Shown: positions 10,842-21,491 of the stretch, in pieces | How the letters are laid out: each line of letters opens with the position of its first letter | Position numbering within the stretch: the stretch's first letter is position 1 | Assembly (NCBI RefSeq): GCF_003144245.1 | Contig: NW_020289992.1 | Coordinates: 369,015 to 433,014, forward strand | Direction: 5' to 3' | DNA: 64,000 nt | DNA from: Jaminaea rosea | Lineage: Eukaryota > Basidiomycota > Exobasidiomycetes > Microstromatales | Notes under the pieces: generated by a model | Database searches by the model: none | The model's input: only the letters and a program-made list of their open reading frames with translations | What the model was told of the DNA's origin: nothing | Position numbers and translations under genes: made by a program

Positions 10842-11772
10842 CCTCGTCGATACCGTCTCCACGGTACGGGGTTAAGCGGTCGGTGTTGGTGGTAGTGAAG
10901 AGGTAAGGAGAGGTGTGGATGCGTCGTGATTCGGGAGCGTGAGCGTGGGCGTGAGCGTGAGCGTGATGGAGGCTAGAGCTGAGCTGAGCTGAGCTGCACC
11001 GCTACCGCTAGCTGAGCGTAGCCGTGGATGGCTTGTCGTGAGGACGAGTCGTCGAGCGTGGTGAGAAAGTATCGTTGACTGGCGGGCGAGTCAGTCGTGT
11101 GAGTTGGTCGTGAGTGGAAGGGAGGGAAGCCAGAGGCAGCGAGCCAACTTCAGACTAGAGGAGGCTTGTGTGTGTGTCGCACGTCACCTGCTTCGCCTAT
11201 CACATTGCGAGCCCAGCCATGTCAGCAACAGAGCGACGTCGCGTGCGTGAGTGACTCGCCTCGCCCCGCCTTTCTTCCCCCTCGCCTCCAGTCTCCCGTC
11301 TACTCTACTCTACACGGCGGTGTCTCCGGCGGACACACTCTTCTCCTTGGCCTCTGCACAACAGTTGCAACCAGACAAATGGATTTCACTCGCGCTCACA
11401 CACTTGCACCTGCTCCCAGGCGCTCGACTCAAGCGCGCCCATCCCCATCCGGCGCCGCTCGCCGAGGCCGGAGCGCGTGGTGCGATGCGGCGGTGCCTGA
11501 AGAGAAAGGGAGGAGGCAGGAAGAAGAAGCGCAGAAGGCGGGAGGAAGGGCGAGCGGCGGGACGAGAAGCGCGACGCTCAATTGATCCAATCAACTCGCT
11601 CGTCACGAGCGGAAGACTCGCCGAGCCGCCCCGCGGTGTTCCTTAATGAGTTCTCAATCAATCAATCAATCACACAGCCAGACGAATCGACGGGAAGTGC
11701 ACCGAAGGAGCCCTTTTGCTGCGATTGGTTGGTATTGCTGAACGGATGAGCGAGGAAGAGAACAGCGTAAGG
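10842..11772. other. intergenic region between zinc transporter and AVL9-like genes
   Basis: 931 bp. The left part should be the zinc transporter promoter, with GAGCGTGAGCGTGGGC-type repeats near 10935-10965 and GAGCT repeats near 10977-10995. The right part is downstream of the AVL9-like gene and contains a TCAA tetranucleotide run at about 11656-11671. Open frames here are short, Arg/Pro-rich and unconvincing. No tRNA seen. Confidence 0.45.
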
Positions 11773-14267
11773 TCAGGTGGGCGGTGGTGGTCGTGGTGTT
11801 GAAGGCGTTGACGGAGTCGGTGTCGATGCTCCCCATCCTCTACTACCCAAATACGATCCAAACCTGCCTAACGCTGCCCTCACTTCTGTACCCGCTGCCA
11901 TCGCAGCTTGCTGTGCGGCCGCAGCGTGAGGGGCGAGGGTCTGACGTGCCGCTTCCAGCCTCTCGCCGGCGCCTGCTCCTTCCACCACCGTAGACGATGA
12001 CGTGCCATTGGCGTTAGATTGGGCCAGGCCCTGGCGTCGACGATGGTCTGTGATATCGTCTAGGGCAGTCACCGCTCCTCCCGGCGAGGTGGCCGACGAC
12101 GGAGCTTGCTCCGAGCTGGCTCGTCCCTCATTATCTGCGCCCGCCGCGCCCGCCGCTGCCTGCTGGGCATGCTGCTGTTGCTGATGCTCCACCCACTCAC
12201 GTCTCCGCTTCGCCATCTCATTCCCAAATCGCTCTGCCATGCTAAAGAGACCGCGCCCCGCCTTCTCCACGTACTCTCTCGTATCCCTCACCTGCTCCTC
12301 GAGCCTCAGGTCGTGCAACCCAGCACTGAGCCTCAGCCCAACGTCCTCGAGTGCAGAGACTCGCCCGGCGCACGGGTGACGATAGGGCACCAGATCGAAG
12401 AGGACGGGCGAGGTAGACGCTGACCAGACGGCGTGGGCTTTCGTGCGCTTGAAGGCGCTCAGGAAGAGCGGGTTAAAGTCCCTTATCGCCTCCACGGAGT
12501 CTGGCGCATCTATGCCTGCCGTTTTGGTGTTGGTGCCCGCAAGGGTGGTAGCAGAGCCCCCGTTTGGTGTTAGAGTGCCTGATGAGGAGGAGGCGTGCGG
12601 AGCGGCGGGATGAGAGCCGGGAGTAAAGGCTGCTGCTGCGGCGGCTGGGTCACTCTTGTCGAGGAAGTCTGAATATTTGGTGCAGGAGAGCATGGCGCAG
12701 ACGTAAGACTGCCAGCGGCGGCGGAGGGGGTGAGGAGGTAGCAAGATTGTCAGCTCGAGAGAAACAGAACGATGTTGTGACACCGCAATCTGAGCGCGGA
12801 CGTACCTCGAACTTGGCCCGCAGCCAATCCTCACTTCCTTCAAATCGCATCGTAGTAGGTCTTGCCGGGTCCTCCGGATTGTAGCTCTCCGTCACGACGC
12901 TGACCAGCTCGTCCATCCACTTGCGATCGGCCGGGGTAAGGGAGACAATCTGCGCCAAGCTAGGTTCAGCATTCGTGGCATGAGGTGCTGTTCCCTGTAC
13001 GCTCTCGGGTGGCTGATGCGTCGCTGCGAAATCGAGGGTGCAATGTTCCAAGTCCACCACGACGTCAGGCTTATACTCCTTCTGTTGCCTGAAGATGAGA
13101 TTCGTCGTCCCCACCAGCCAACTGGGTGCCTTGAGCAGGTCGATCTGCTGTAGTGGCAGGTAGGGCTGGAAGAAGGCTCCTTCGCCAAAGAGGCGGAGCG
13201 GGCAGCCACAGAATCGGAGGAGGGAGCGACGATCCGAAGTCTTTACGTCTTCTGCGACGGAGAGCTTGTGATTGGCCGTGTAGTCTAGGGAAGGGGAGGA
13301 GCAGTCCGAGAGGGAGAGAAGGAGGCCAGGAATGAGGGAGACGAGTGTATACTCGTACACACAGAGGCGTTCGACGGGGTAGCCTGGCGGGGTGCGAGGA
13401 GTGTCAGCCTAGCTCTTCGTGACCGTACGGCTGATACGTACCAAAGAACATGATCCTCTTCTGCAGCAACAAGAGCTTGACGAGCATCAGGGTCTTAAAC
13501 CTGAATTTGAACACGAGCTCCCGCAGCGAGGTGCCCATGTACATGACCCCTTCCCTCAAATCCTCAGCCACAGCCGGTGTGGGAGCCCCTTCCTCCGGCT
13601 CACCACCACCTTCCTCTCCCGCTGTGATAGGATCTCTCAGCCCGGCAGCCCTCAGCCCTGCCTCTAGAGTATCGTGAAAATCGACGAGGATACCCGTCTC
13701 TGCCAGATCCCCCTGAGCAAAATAGGCGCGAGTGACGATTCCCAACTTATCCCTCAAAGGCGCAAATACCGGCTGCCTAGCCAAGACCACTACTGCCTTC
13801 TGCACTGTACTCCTCGTCACATCTTTCCCCTTCTTCAGAAGCTTATCGCTGGCAATCTGTCGATTGCACGAGATGCCGAAAACGGTACTCTGTTCTGAAA
13901 TGCTGGGACAGAGGAGGTGGAAATGGGCAAAGTCCTCGTCGGAGAGGTGGGAGCCGTCAGGGAGGGCGCAGAAGGGCAATGAGGATGTGAGATCGGCATG
14001 GTCTGGTGAAAGAAGTGAAGAGGGATAGGCCCATTCTACGATTGGGCCTTGAAGGTGGTTGAAGTCTACTACTGCTACGCCGAGGATGAGGGAGGAGGAG
14101 GAGGAGGATGGCGAGAGAGTGTAGGTGGATGCGATGGCAGATGCCGAAGTAGATGGAGCTGGTTGCGATGGTGGTGAGGAGGATGAAGTGGCCTCTGTCG
14201 CTGCTATCACCTCAGCAGGCGCAGCTATTGATGAGGACGACGACGATGTAGCAGCGGCCTCGTCCAT
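11773..14267 (-). CDS. avl9: AVL9-family protein (late exocytic transport)
   Basis: Three exons: 14267-13442, 13383-12806 and 12708-11773, giving 779 residues. After a Ser/Ala-rich leader, exon 1 shows VVDFNHLQGPIVEWAYP, LPFCALPDG, FHLLCPS, VFGISCNRQI and DVTRSTVQKAVVVLARQP, the conserved N-terminal block of the AVL9/DENN-like family. RIMFFG joins to YPVERLCVYEYTLVSLIPGL across the first intron. Exon 2 ends in GSEDWLRAKFE, and exon 3 opens with SYVCAML. The C-terminal 200 residues are low complexity (Ala, Gln, Ser/Thr-Pro repeats). In yeast, Avl9 acts in Golgi-derived exocytic transport. The start chosen (MDEAAATSS) is the ATG just before the Ser-rich leader, although an upstream in-frame ATG exists. 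It is divergent from the PSD gene with about 250 bp between starts. Confidence 0.88.
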
Positions 14268-14517
14268 ATCGAGGATGAGAGAAGAGTGACTTGGAGAGTG
14301 TAACAAAGTGTGGCCGGCCGCGCCGCTGCGCCCTGACTTGCTTCGATGCCGTCTTGCCGCCCCCGGCTCAATCGGGCTGGTCTGGCGTCTCAAAGTGGAG
14401 CACGTTGTTCCAGAGGAGCGAAAGCACCCAAGATGCCGCCGGTTGAGTGAGTGTTGCTTGCCCCGCACAAGCGCAAGCTCCCTCTCTCGTCTTTACCACG
14501 CACCCCTATCTGTCCTG

Positions 14518-16027
14518 ATGATGGCTTCGCAACCACAAGAGCACGAAAAAGAGAGTGTCATCGCCTCGTTGGAGTCTCTGGTAGGGTACGACATCACATC
14601 CAGTGATTCGGCCTCATTGAGCGCCCATCCAGTCGAGAATAATGCCATCACCCCAGGCCACAAGGCCGCCTCTTCTTGGTGGAGGCGCTTCTTCCCCAGT
14701 GATGACACGATTGATCGGCTGTTCGCGGATGAAAATATGGTGAGTGTGAGCAGAAGAAGAGAAGCGACGTGGTGGCACTGACAGAAACACACTGGCGTTG
14801 TTTTCTCACCCTCGCGCAGGGCAATTACGTCGTCATTCGATCTACGGGCCAGGAGATTTTCGAGGCAATGCCGCTTTACGTTCGGGTGAGAAACGGGACA
14901 GATGAGCAACCTTGCTGTCCAAAAATACTGAGCTAACAGCATTCTACGTGTTGTCCCCAGGTCGGCATGTGAGCACCAGCCTGCCTCACCTCTTCGCATC
15001 CACAATCGCCTCCCTCCCTCCTGACCGACCAATCCACCTCACGCCCCCTCCGTTGCGCAGGCACCTCCTCTTCTACCATTCACGGCAATCCTCCCTCCTC
15101 AGGTGGAGCAGTGTATCCCACGCGCTCATATCTCTCTCTCAGCACCAAGGCAAACTCTACGACGACTCCTCTGACCCCGCCGCAGTTCGAGCGCACATCG
15201 AGTCATTCGTGCAGACCTACTCCATCCCCCTCGACGAGCTCGCACAACCAGACTTGGCCAAATACCCAACGTTCAACTCCTTCTTCACAAGAGCGCTCAA
15301 AGACGGGGCAAGACCTATCGCTCCTCCTCTCGACGACCCGGCCATCATATTATCCGCAGCAGACTGTCGACTTACCGTCTTCCCCACTGTGGACGAAGCG
15401 ACGCGCTTTTGGATCAAGGGCCAGAAGTTTTCCCTCTCAGCATTACTCGACGACGAGAGCGTGACAGCGCAAAGCCTTTCGGCTGGGGCCAGTCTAGCCA
15501 TCTTTCGCCTCGCGCCGGCAGACTACCATCGTTTCCACTCGCCCGTGGGGCCATGCACTAGCGGGCCGACGAAGCATGTCAAGGGAGAGTGAGTGCGGGC
15601 GTGGCTCGTCGAGGTGTGTGAGACCAAAACATGCTGATGCTTCAACCTCGCCCGTTGTTCCAGACTATTCACCGTCAACCCCCAAGCCGTAAACCAAGAC
15701 TTCAACGTCTTCACCGCAAATAGGCGGGATATCCTCCACTCCACCTGGCACGTCACACCGACCAGCAAAATCCCGTACGCCTTCGTGGCAATCGGTGCCA
15801 TGCTCGTAGGATCCATCGGGTGGTCCACCCCCGCCTCCACGCAAGGATCCACGAGTGTCAGGCGCGGAGACGAGCTGGGATACTTTGCCTATGGGGGAAG
15901 TACGGTCGTCGTCGTCTTTCCAGCGGGGAGCGTGCAGTGGGATGAGGATTTGAGGAAGAACAGTCAGAGAGGGGTGGAAACGATGGTTAGGGTTGGGGAG
16001 AGGATTGGCAACGCCACCGGTAGATGA
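14518..16027 (+). CDS. phosphatidylserine decarboxylase (pyruvoyl-dependent)
   Basis: Five exons: 14518-14739, 14820-14885, 14961-14968, 15061-15588 and 15664-16027, encoding 395 residues. The family pattern is clear: VGMHLLFYHS, YPTFNSFFTRALKDGARPI, ADCRLTVFP, FWIKGQKFSLSALL, and LAPADYHRFHSPVG with the conserved His. Near the end, GYFAYGGSTVVVVFP has Ser354 in a GGST motif. In this family, self-cleavage before that Ser yields the alpha chain with its pyruvoyl group. The reaction makes phosphatidylethanolamine from phosphatidylserine. There is no mitochondrial presequence, transmembrane helix or C2 domain, so it is the short, soluble-looking fungal type rather than Psd1 or Psd2. The 8-nt third exon is needed to encode VG plus two bases of the next Met codon. 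Confidence 0.9.
14961..14968 (+). other. 8-nt micro-exon in the phosphatidylserine decarboxylase gene
   Basis: The sequence between the acceptor TTGTCCCCAG and the donor GTGAGC is only eight bases. Reading through the upstream intron meets TAA, and skipping the micro-exon would lose the conserved Val-Gly-Met before HLLFY. Both flanking introns have branch-like motifs (GCTAAC and CCTGACC). Confidence 0.75.
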
Positions 16028-16148
16028 GCATGCGTGCCGTTGAGGATGATAGGTGATTGATGATTACTCAAGGAGAAGAATTTTGACTTCAAAAGTTGGA
16101 TGGGCTCGTCGGAACTCGCTCTGGCTCCTCCCTTTTTTCTTGGTCCAC

Positions 16149-19100
16149 TCACTCCTCCATCTCCCTCTCATTACGCTCCCTCCTCATCTCCAATTCGTAG
16201 AGGTCCAGCTCCTCACACTTGCGCAAGGCAGGCCCAATCGCAACCCACTTGGCCGCCTCCATCGTCCCGCTTCCCTCCCCACTGCCATAGCTGTCTTGAC
16301 GATGCTCCGCCGCCTTGATCCATCGCGCGAGCTGAACAAGGACGGAACGCGCGTCCCTTGCCAGGGCCTCCTTGGCTTCGAGACTAGTGGCAGCGCGAAG
16401 GGAAGCGATGTCGATGATGGGCGAGTCCCACGAGTCACCGCCATCCCCATGCCCCTCGCCGTGGCTCTGCATCTGAAAACCATCCTCTTGCATCCCGACC
16501 TCACTCACGCTCCTCTTCCCACACTGATCCCCCAATGCAGCATCGATCCACTCAGCAAACTCGTCCCTCAACCCCATCTGCGTATCGTAAACCCTCCCGT
16601 TCCCTCCACCAGCACCCCGCGGAGCAGGTCGACTCAGTATGACGCCCATGAAGACCTCGCACTCGGTCAAGCTGAAGGTCCTGTGTTCGGGGGAATAACG
16701 GTCCGCGAGAATCTGCAGCTTCTGGTAGAAGGAGGCAATCTGTACGCCCTCGTAGCTGAGGTCTGGCGAGTCCCAACCTGTGGGTAGGTGGGAGCGTAAT
16801 TTTGCCCAGAGCTTGGTTCGGAGGTGAGATTCGGGGAAAGAAGGGGGAGCAGATCGACCCCATTGGTCTATCGAGGCTGTCACCTCTATGCGGCGGAATA
16901 GCTGGCCGAGGGCTTTGTTGCTTTGGTAGTAGGTGACTGGGCGCGAGAGGAGGGTGCAAGAGAGTGGATGAGTGTCCTCTGCCGTGGCCTTGGAGTGTTG
17001 GTGGGGACTCACACTGCTCACGTTGCCATCTTTTACGACGTTCGCTCGATCCCGGGGTGATCTCGACGCGCGACTCGGACTGCATGTAGTCGGGCTTGGC
17101 ATCGTCCGGTAGGCGGGGCATACTGAGCACGGGGCAAGGGAGAAATAGGTCAATCAGCCTCCTCAAGCCTTGCTGCCTCTACCTCTCTCTCGCTCACTCA
17201 CCTCCGAAAGTCAGGCGCCACTCCACTCTTCTGGTAGTCCACCGCAATGCTAGCCATCTCCGCCAGCTGTATGCACTGTGGGTCTTCCACGCCCTTGGGA
17301 CTACGGTCAGACAGGCACAGATGACGATCGGCAATGGCGCTGATTCTGTCCGTTTGGATGAAGGTGAGGAAGAACTTGACCACATCCTCGATAGTGCAGG
17401 GGCGATCCAGCTCGGTGGACTTGGCAGGGTCGTAGCCCGCGGACTGAACCGTACGCTCGGGAAAGAGGGCCGGGTTCTGGATGATGTTGTACAGGTCGCC
17501 GTCAAGGTCACCTCCCGCCAGCTGATTCGAGAGGGGACGATGCCCATGCTGCGAGAAGACGATGCAGTTGTACAGGTCGTTGAGCGGGGATCCCTCGGGC
17601 GGCTCGCCTTTCAGCTGGGCGAATTGGACATCCCCTGGAGCGAGGTAAGGGCTACGCCCTATGATGCAGCGGCCCGTGAGGAAAGTTGTCTCGATGCCTC
17701 CTCCGTCACCGCCGACTCGAAGCTGTGCGTAGACTTCCCCTTCCTTGAGCCAGCCCGTCTCGTCCACCACGCCCATAAGCGTCCAAGCCTTGTCCACCTG
17801 AATTCTTCCCCGGTACTTCATGTTCTTGAGCGTGGCCGTCAAGCATGTCATGTTGCAGCGCTTCAAGTAGTCGACTCGCACGGCATCGATGTCGAGGACG
17901 CGAGCCAGCGTCTGAAAAAGGTCGGCGGCACGCGGAGCTGACCCGTAGCCTGAGATGCGCAGAAGGCGAATAGCGGCCGCGGTGCTGGTGACCGACTCCC
18001 GTACCGTGGCTAGAGCTCGGTCTTGCAGCTTAAGCATGCTCTTCGCCGGTACGCCGAGCGTCTCTAGCAAGGCGATGAGGGGGCGATTGAGGTAGAAAGT
18101 GAGGGGTCGATCAGCCGTAGACGCCACTTCGAGAGCGATCTTGCCTCCTTGGGCCGTCTTGACCTTGAATTTGGTCATCGAGTCGCGAATGAAGACCTCA
18201 GGTCCGTTCGCAGGCAGACTCGAGTCGTAGGCCAGGACGCCCTTTGCTCCTGCCATTCGAATCTGGAAAACAACGGGAAGCACTCTCTTCTTGCCACCTC
18301 GACGCTTGCGGCCGATACGGTTATGGAGGCGCTTCAACGCAACGGCGGAGAGAGTTCCGCACCCGTCGGAGAAGTCGTAGACGCGGTTGCGCCAGGCACG
18401 AGCGATATCATCAAGAGCGCCGATCTTGTCGTGGTCAATCTCGACGGCGAGGTTCGTCGTTGTAAATGCCTGCCCCATTCGAGCCGCGTACTTGGCGGGG
18501 ATGCGAATGCTCTCGAGCTCGCCGATGCCAGCACGAATCGAGGCGGCTGAGACTTGCTCGCCACTGACAGCATTGGTGAAGTCGGTGACGAACCAGGCCG
18601 TGTGCTGCTTGAGCGATGAGGTCGAGAAGGCAAGGAATTTGAAGAGGCGACCGCCGATACTAATGCCGTCGGTGAGGAAGTTGTGCCAACGCTCAGAGAA
18701 GATCCTCGAGTCTTGGTCGATGACAAAGGAGTCCCAGAGCCTGGAGCCGTCCTCCTCGCCGAAGGTCACACGCATGAAGTTCTCCTCTTGGCCGGGGTAG
18801 CGACGGATGATGCGATTGCCCTCGTCTAGGAAAGCGCCGTCCAGTGTGAGACTTGTAGGGGTAATGGTCGACGAGTGGATCTCGATGCCTTGATCGATTT
18901 CGCCCATGAGGCCTGGTAGGGAACCGCTGAGGGCACGCTCGAGGGATGTCTCGAGCAGCTCGCTGAAGCGCTCGAAGGAGCAAGGGGCGTCCTCTCCCGG
19001 CTGGCGATGGAAGAGGTCGGTGCACGATCCTTCGAAAAGGCGAGCAGCCTGCCACGGCGTGAGGTGCTCGTTGATGCGGCAGATCAGGGGAATGAGATTG

Positions 19101-20701
19101 ATGACTTCGATCGGAAGGAGGTAGCCGGCGTGCATGCGTTTCTGGACCTGGAATGCCAGAGGGAAAGAGATGGTCGGGTAGAAGTCGTCGAGGGTCTTGA
19201 GATGGGTCGCCAGAATTGAGTTACGCATGTCTCGGCCCGGCTGAAGGATGATGACCAGGTCCGCGATCTTGCTCTGCCACCTGTAGAGCCAAGCTTCGAG
19301 CTCGTCCTCATCTCGGCACCTCACCTTGATGACGTAGCAGAATGGCGTGACTGGAGCGTGATTGGCGTCGAGGTGATCGAGGCGAATGAACTTGATGCGA
19401 GGGAAGCCATCGTTCATGGGCATTGCTCCAATCTGGCGACTATGGATGGCGATGTTGCCTGACTCGATGTTCTCGTCGGCGAGGTACATTGGCAGCCTAG
19501 GGGAGGGGTGGCAGGCCACCATACAGTAGAATCAGGCTTGAGGAGAGATGAAAGACAGGCGCCCGCCCGGTGAGCACTCACTGGCTACATTCAATGTAGA
19601 AGTCGTCTTGATCGACGATGAGGCGCTCGACGCGGGAAAGCGAGATTGAGATGAGCTGTTGGTCGATGCGAAGGATCAGGCGCCCGAGGTCGGCGTCGAT
19701 GTACAGAGTCGAATGGTGGTCGTTGAAGACGATGCTCTGCCAGGCGGGGGCGAAGCTGGCGAGAAGAGGAGCAAGGTTCAGAGAGTGAGCGATTAAGAAT
19801 TTGCCGCTCGCAACCACTCACCGTCCTTTGTCATCCCACCTTTAACAGTGAGGGATCAGCAGTGTGTCAGCGCCGCTACATTGATACACGCTCCGCTCAC
19901 TTACATGCCAAGCTCGCAGTGATGGACGAGAGGCTCAACCTTGACCTCATCTTCTTCCTCGTAGTCGCTAGGCGCATCCTCCAAGGCTCTCTCTGGGCGA
20001 AACCTCAGCGACTCGACCTCCTGCCTAGTGAGTCGATGACGAGCAGGGTCAGACTTGCTAAAGGTGAGCCAATTCTTGCCAATCTCGACATTCGAGGGGC
20101 GAAAGCGGGGGACGTGCGACGTCACGGCGCGAAAGAATTTGTCCTGCGGGCGCGAAGGGCCGAATATTCAGAGATGGGATTCTCCTGCAATTACACTGCG
20201 CTCGCGCTGCTCACCGCCTCTTCTGCGCTAGGGAAAAGCACCAAGCCGCACTCCATCACGCCCCTCCGCAGCTGAAGCCTGGCTTTGAATCGCGGCGGGC
20301 TCGTGAAGTGAGTCTTGATGGCGTTGCCGATCTTCTTGCGGAAGTGACGCGAGTCGATGTTGCTGGGCAGGTCGGTGACGGTCAAAAGCGCAGTAGGCGG
20401 TGTGGGGTCGAGGTTGTTGACCATCGTTGGCCCTCGTCGAGAGAAGCCTGGATTCTGTACTTTGGGTCCGCGAGGAATGGCGGGTGGAGCTGACGTGCTG
20501 ACGCTTGGCTGCCAATTGGAAGGCGCTCCTTTCCCCTTGCCACCACGCGGCATTTCGTTGTTGACAATGCGAGTCGACTGAGTGCGCGTGCCGGAGGGGG
20601 ATCGTGCTGGCGTGGAGCGAGGAATATCACCGTTGATGACAGAGCGTGAGGGCTGAGCGGCGGTGGTCGATGCTGAGCTGCTGGCGTACGAGGGCTGCGG
20701 T

Positions 20702-20733
<32 letters not shown>

Positions 20734-21000
20734 AGCAGGGGTCTCGGTAGGCTGGTAGGTCTTAACTCTGGGTTGAGAGATGGAAAGCGATTGGATAGCT
20801 GAAGTGAGATTGACGCCCTCTGGGATGCGTACATCGATGCCGAGCTGAGCATCACGGCGAGTGGCGGCGGCAACTTGTAGGGCTTTGTGAGGCGGTAAAG
20901 GGCGAGATGGGTCCGGGCCGCGAATCGTAGGTGCCTGCTCGCCAGCAGCGCCAGCCGCGTGCTGAAGCTCGCCGAGCCCTTCGATGACTGGGCTCTCCAT
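16149..21000 (-). CDS. RNA-dependent RNA polymerase of RNA silencing (QDE-1/Rdp1/RDR family)
   Basis: Seven exons: 21000-20215, 20143-19905, 19839-19822, 19755-19582, 19496-17202, 17122-17013 and 16936-16149, predicted 1469 residues. The N-terminal 260 residues include a Gln run and a possible RRM-like stretch (TALLTVTDLPSNIDSRHF). The large exon 5 carries the polymerase: LPMYLADENIESG, VFQIRMAGAKGVLAYD, RDSMTKFKVKT, and the catalytic double-psi motif GGDLDGDLYN with Asp1069, Asp1071 and Asp1073. TEIDRPC-like and MASIAVDYQKSG segments follow, as in cellular RdRPs. Such enzymes make double-stranded RNA for Dicer in quelling or heterochromatin pathways. Length matches Neurospora QDE-1 (about 1400). 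This is the eukaryotic family, not a viral polymerase. It is divergent from the kinase gene over about 490 bp. Confidence 0.93.
19822..19839 (-). other. 18-nt micro-exon in the RdRP gene
   Basis: The 18 bases sit between AG and GTGAGTGG and encode the WDDKG core. They restore frame between exon 2 (ending ...CELG + AT) and exon 4 (C TTC GCC...), producing a continuous GMWDDKGRFAPAWQSIVF. Confidence 0.7.
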
Positions 21001-21491
21001 GTTTGCGGCCAGTCGTTGGGTGGGGGAACGAAGTGAAGAAGCAAATGCGGCTGAAGCGAGGCTGGCGGCAAGAGAGATGAGCGGCAACGGGCGAGCGAGT
21101 GAGGGAGCCGTCGAGCGGCAGCGGGCCCGTGCAGCGCTCAGCGCGCCCCAATCTACGCGTACTTCGTTGCCGCCAAAAGTTTCTTGCCTTCTTCCGTTGC
21201 CCAATGTCCCGCCGCCCATTACCTCGCTCCTGATGAGATTCAGGTCCAGCCAAAGGCCATCGTCAACGCAAAACCGGATGCGGCTCCCGCTCCATCCTCG
21301 AAGGGCGTCACACCATCTTCTAGCATCACATTGCCACGGCCGTACCTTCTTGCAGAAAGGCGTAGCAGCCGCACAATGTGATTCGCTGAGTAGGAGAGGT
21401 GGGCGAAGCGTGAGCGAGAGCGGGCGAGATTCAGCGTCAACACGCACCCTGCTCTTCTCTTCACCCTCAGCTTCCTCCATCCACCATCGCC
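21001..21491. promoter_or_regulatory. divergent intergenic region, RdRP and kinase genes
   Basis: 491 bp between two start codons, so it should carry both promoters. No clear TATA box. Long open frames on both strands here are short on hydrophobic content and look like GC-rich shadows. Confidence 0.5.

Noticed and set aside
11166-11646. Overlapping plus and minus frames in the zinc transporter/AVL9 gap
   Set aside because: Low-complexity Arg/Pro/Ser content on both strands, no conserved motif, no start context.
16149-21000. RdRP considered as an integrated viral polymerase
   Set aside because: The DLDGD motif, length and spliceosomal introns are those of the cellular RNA-silencing family.
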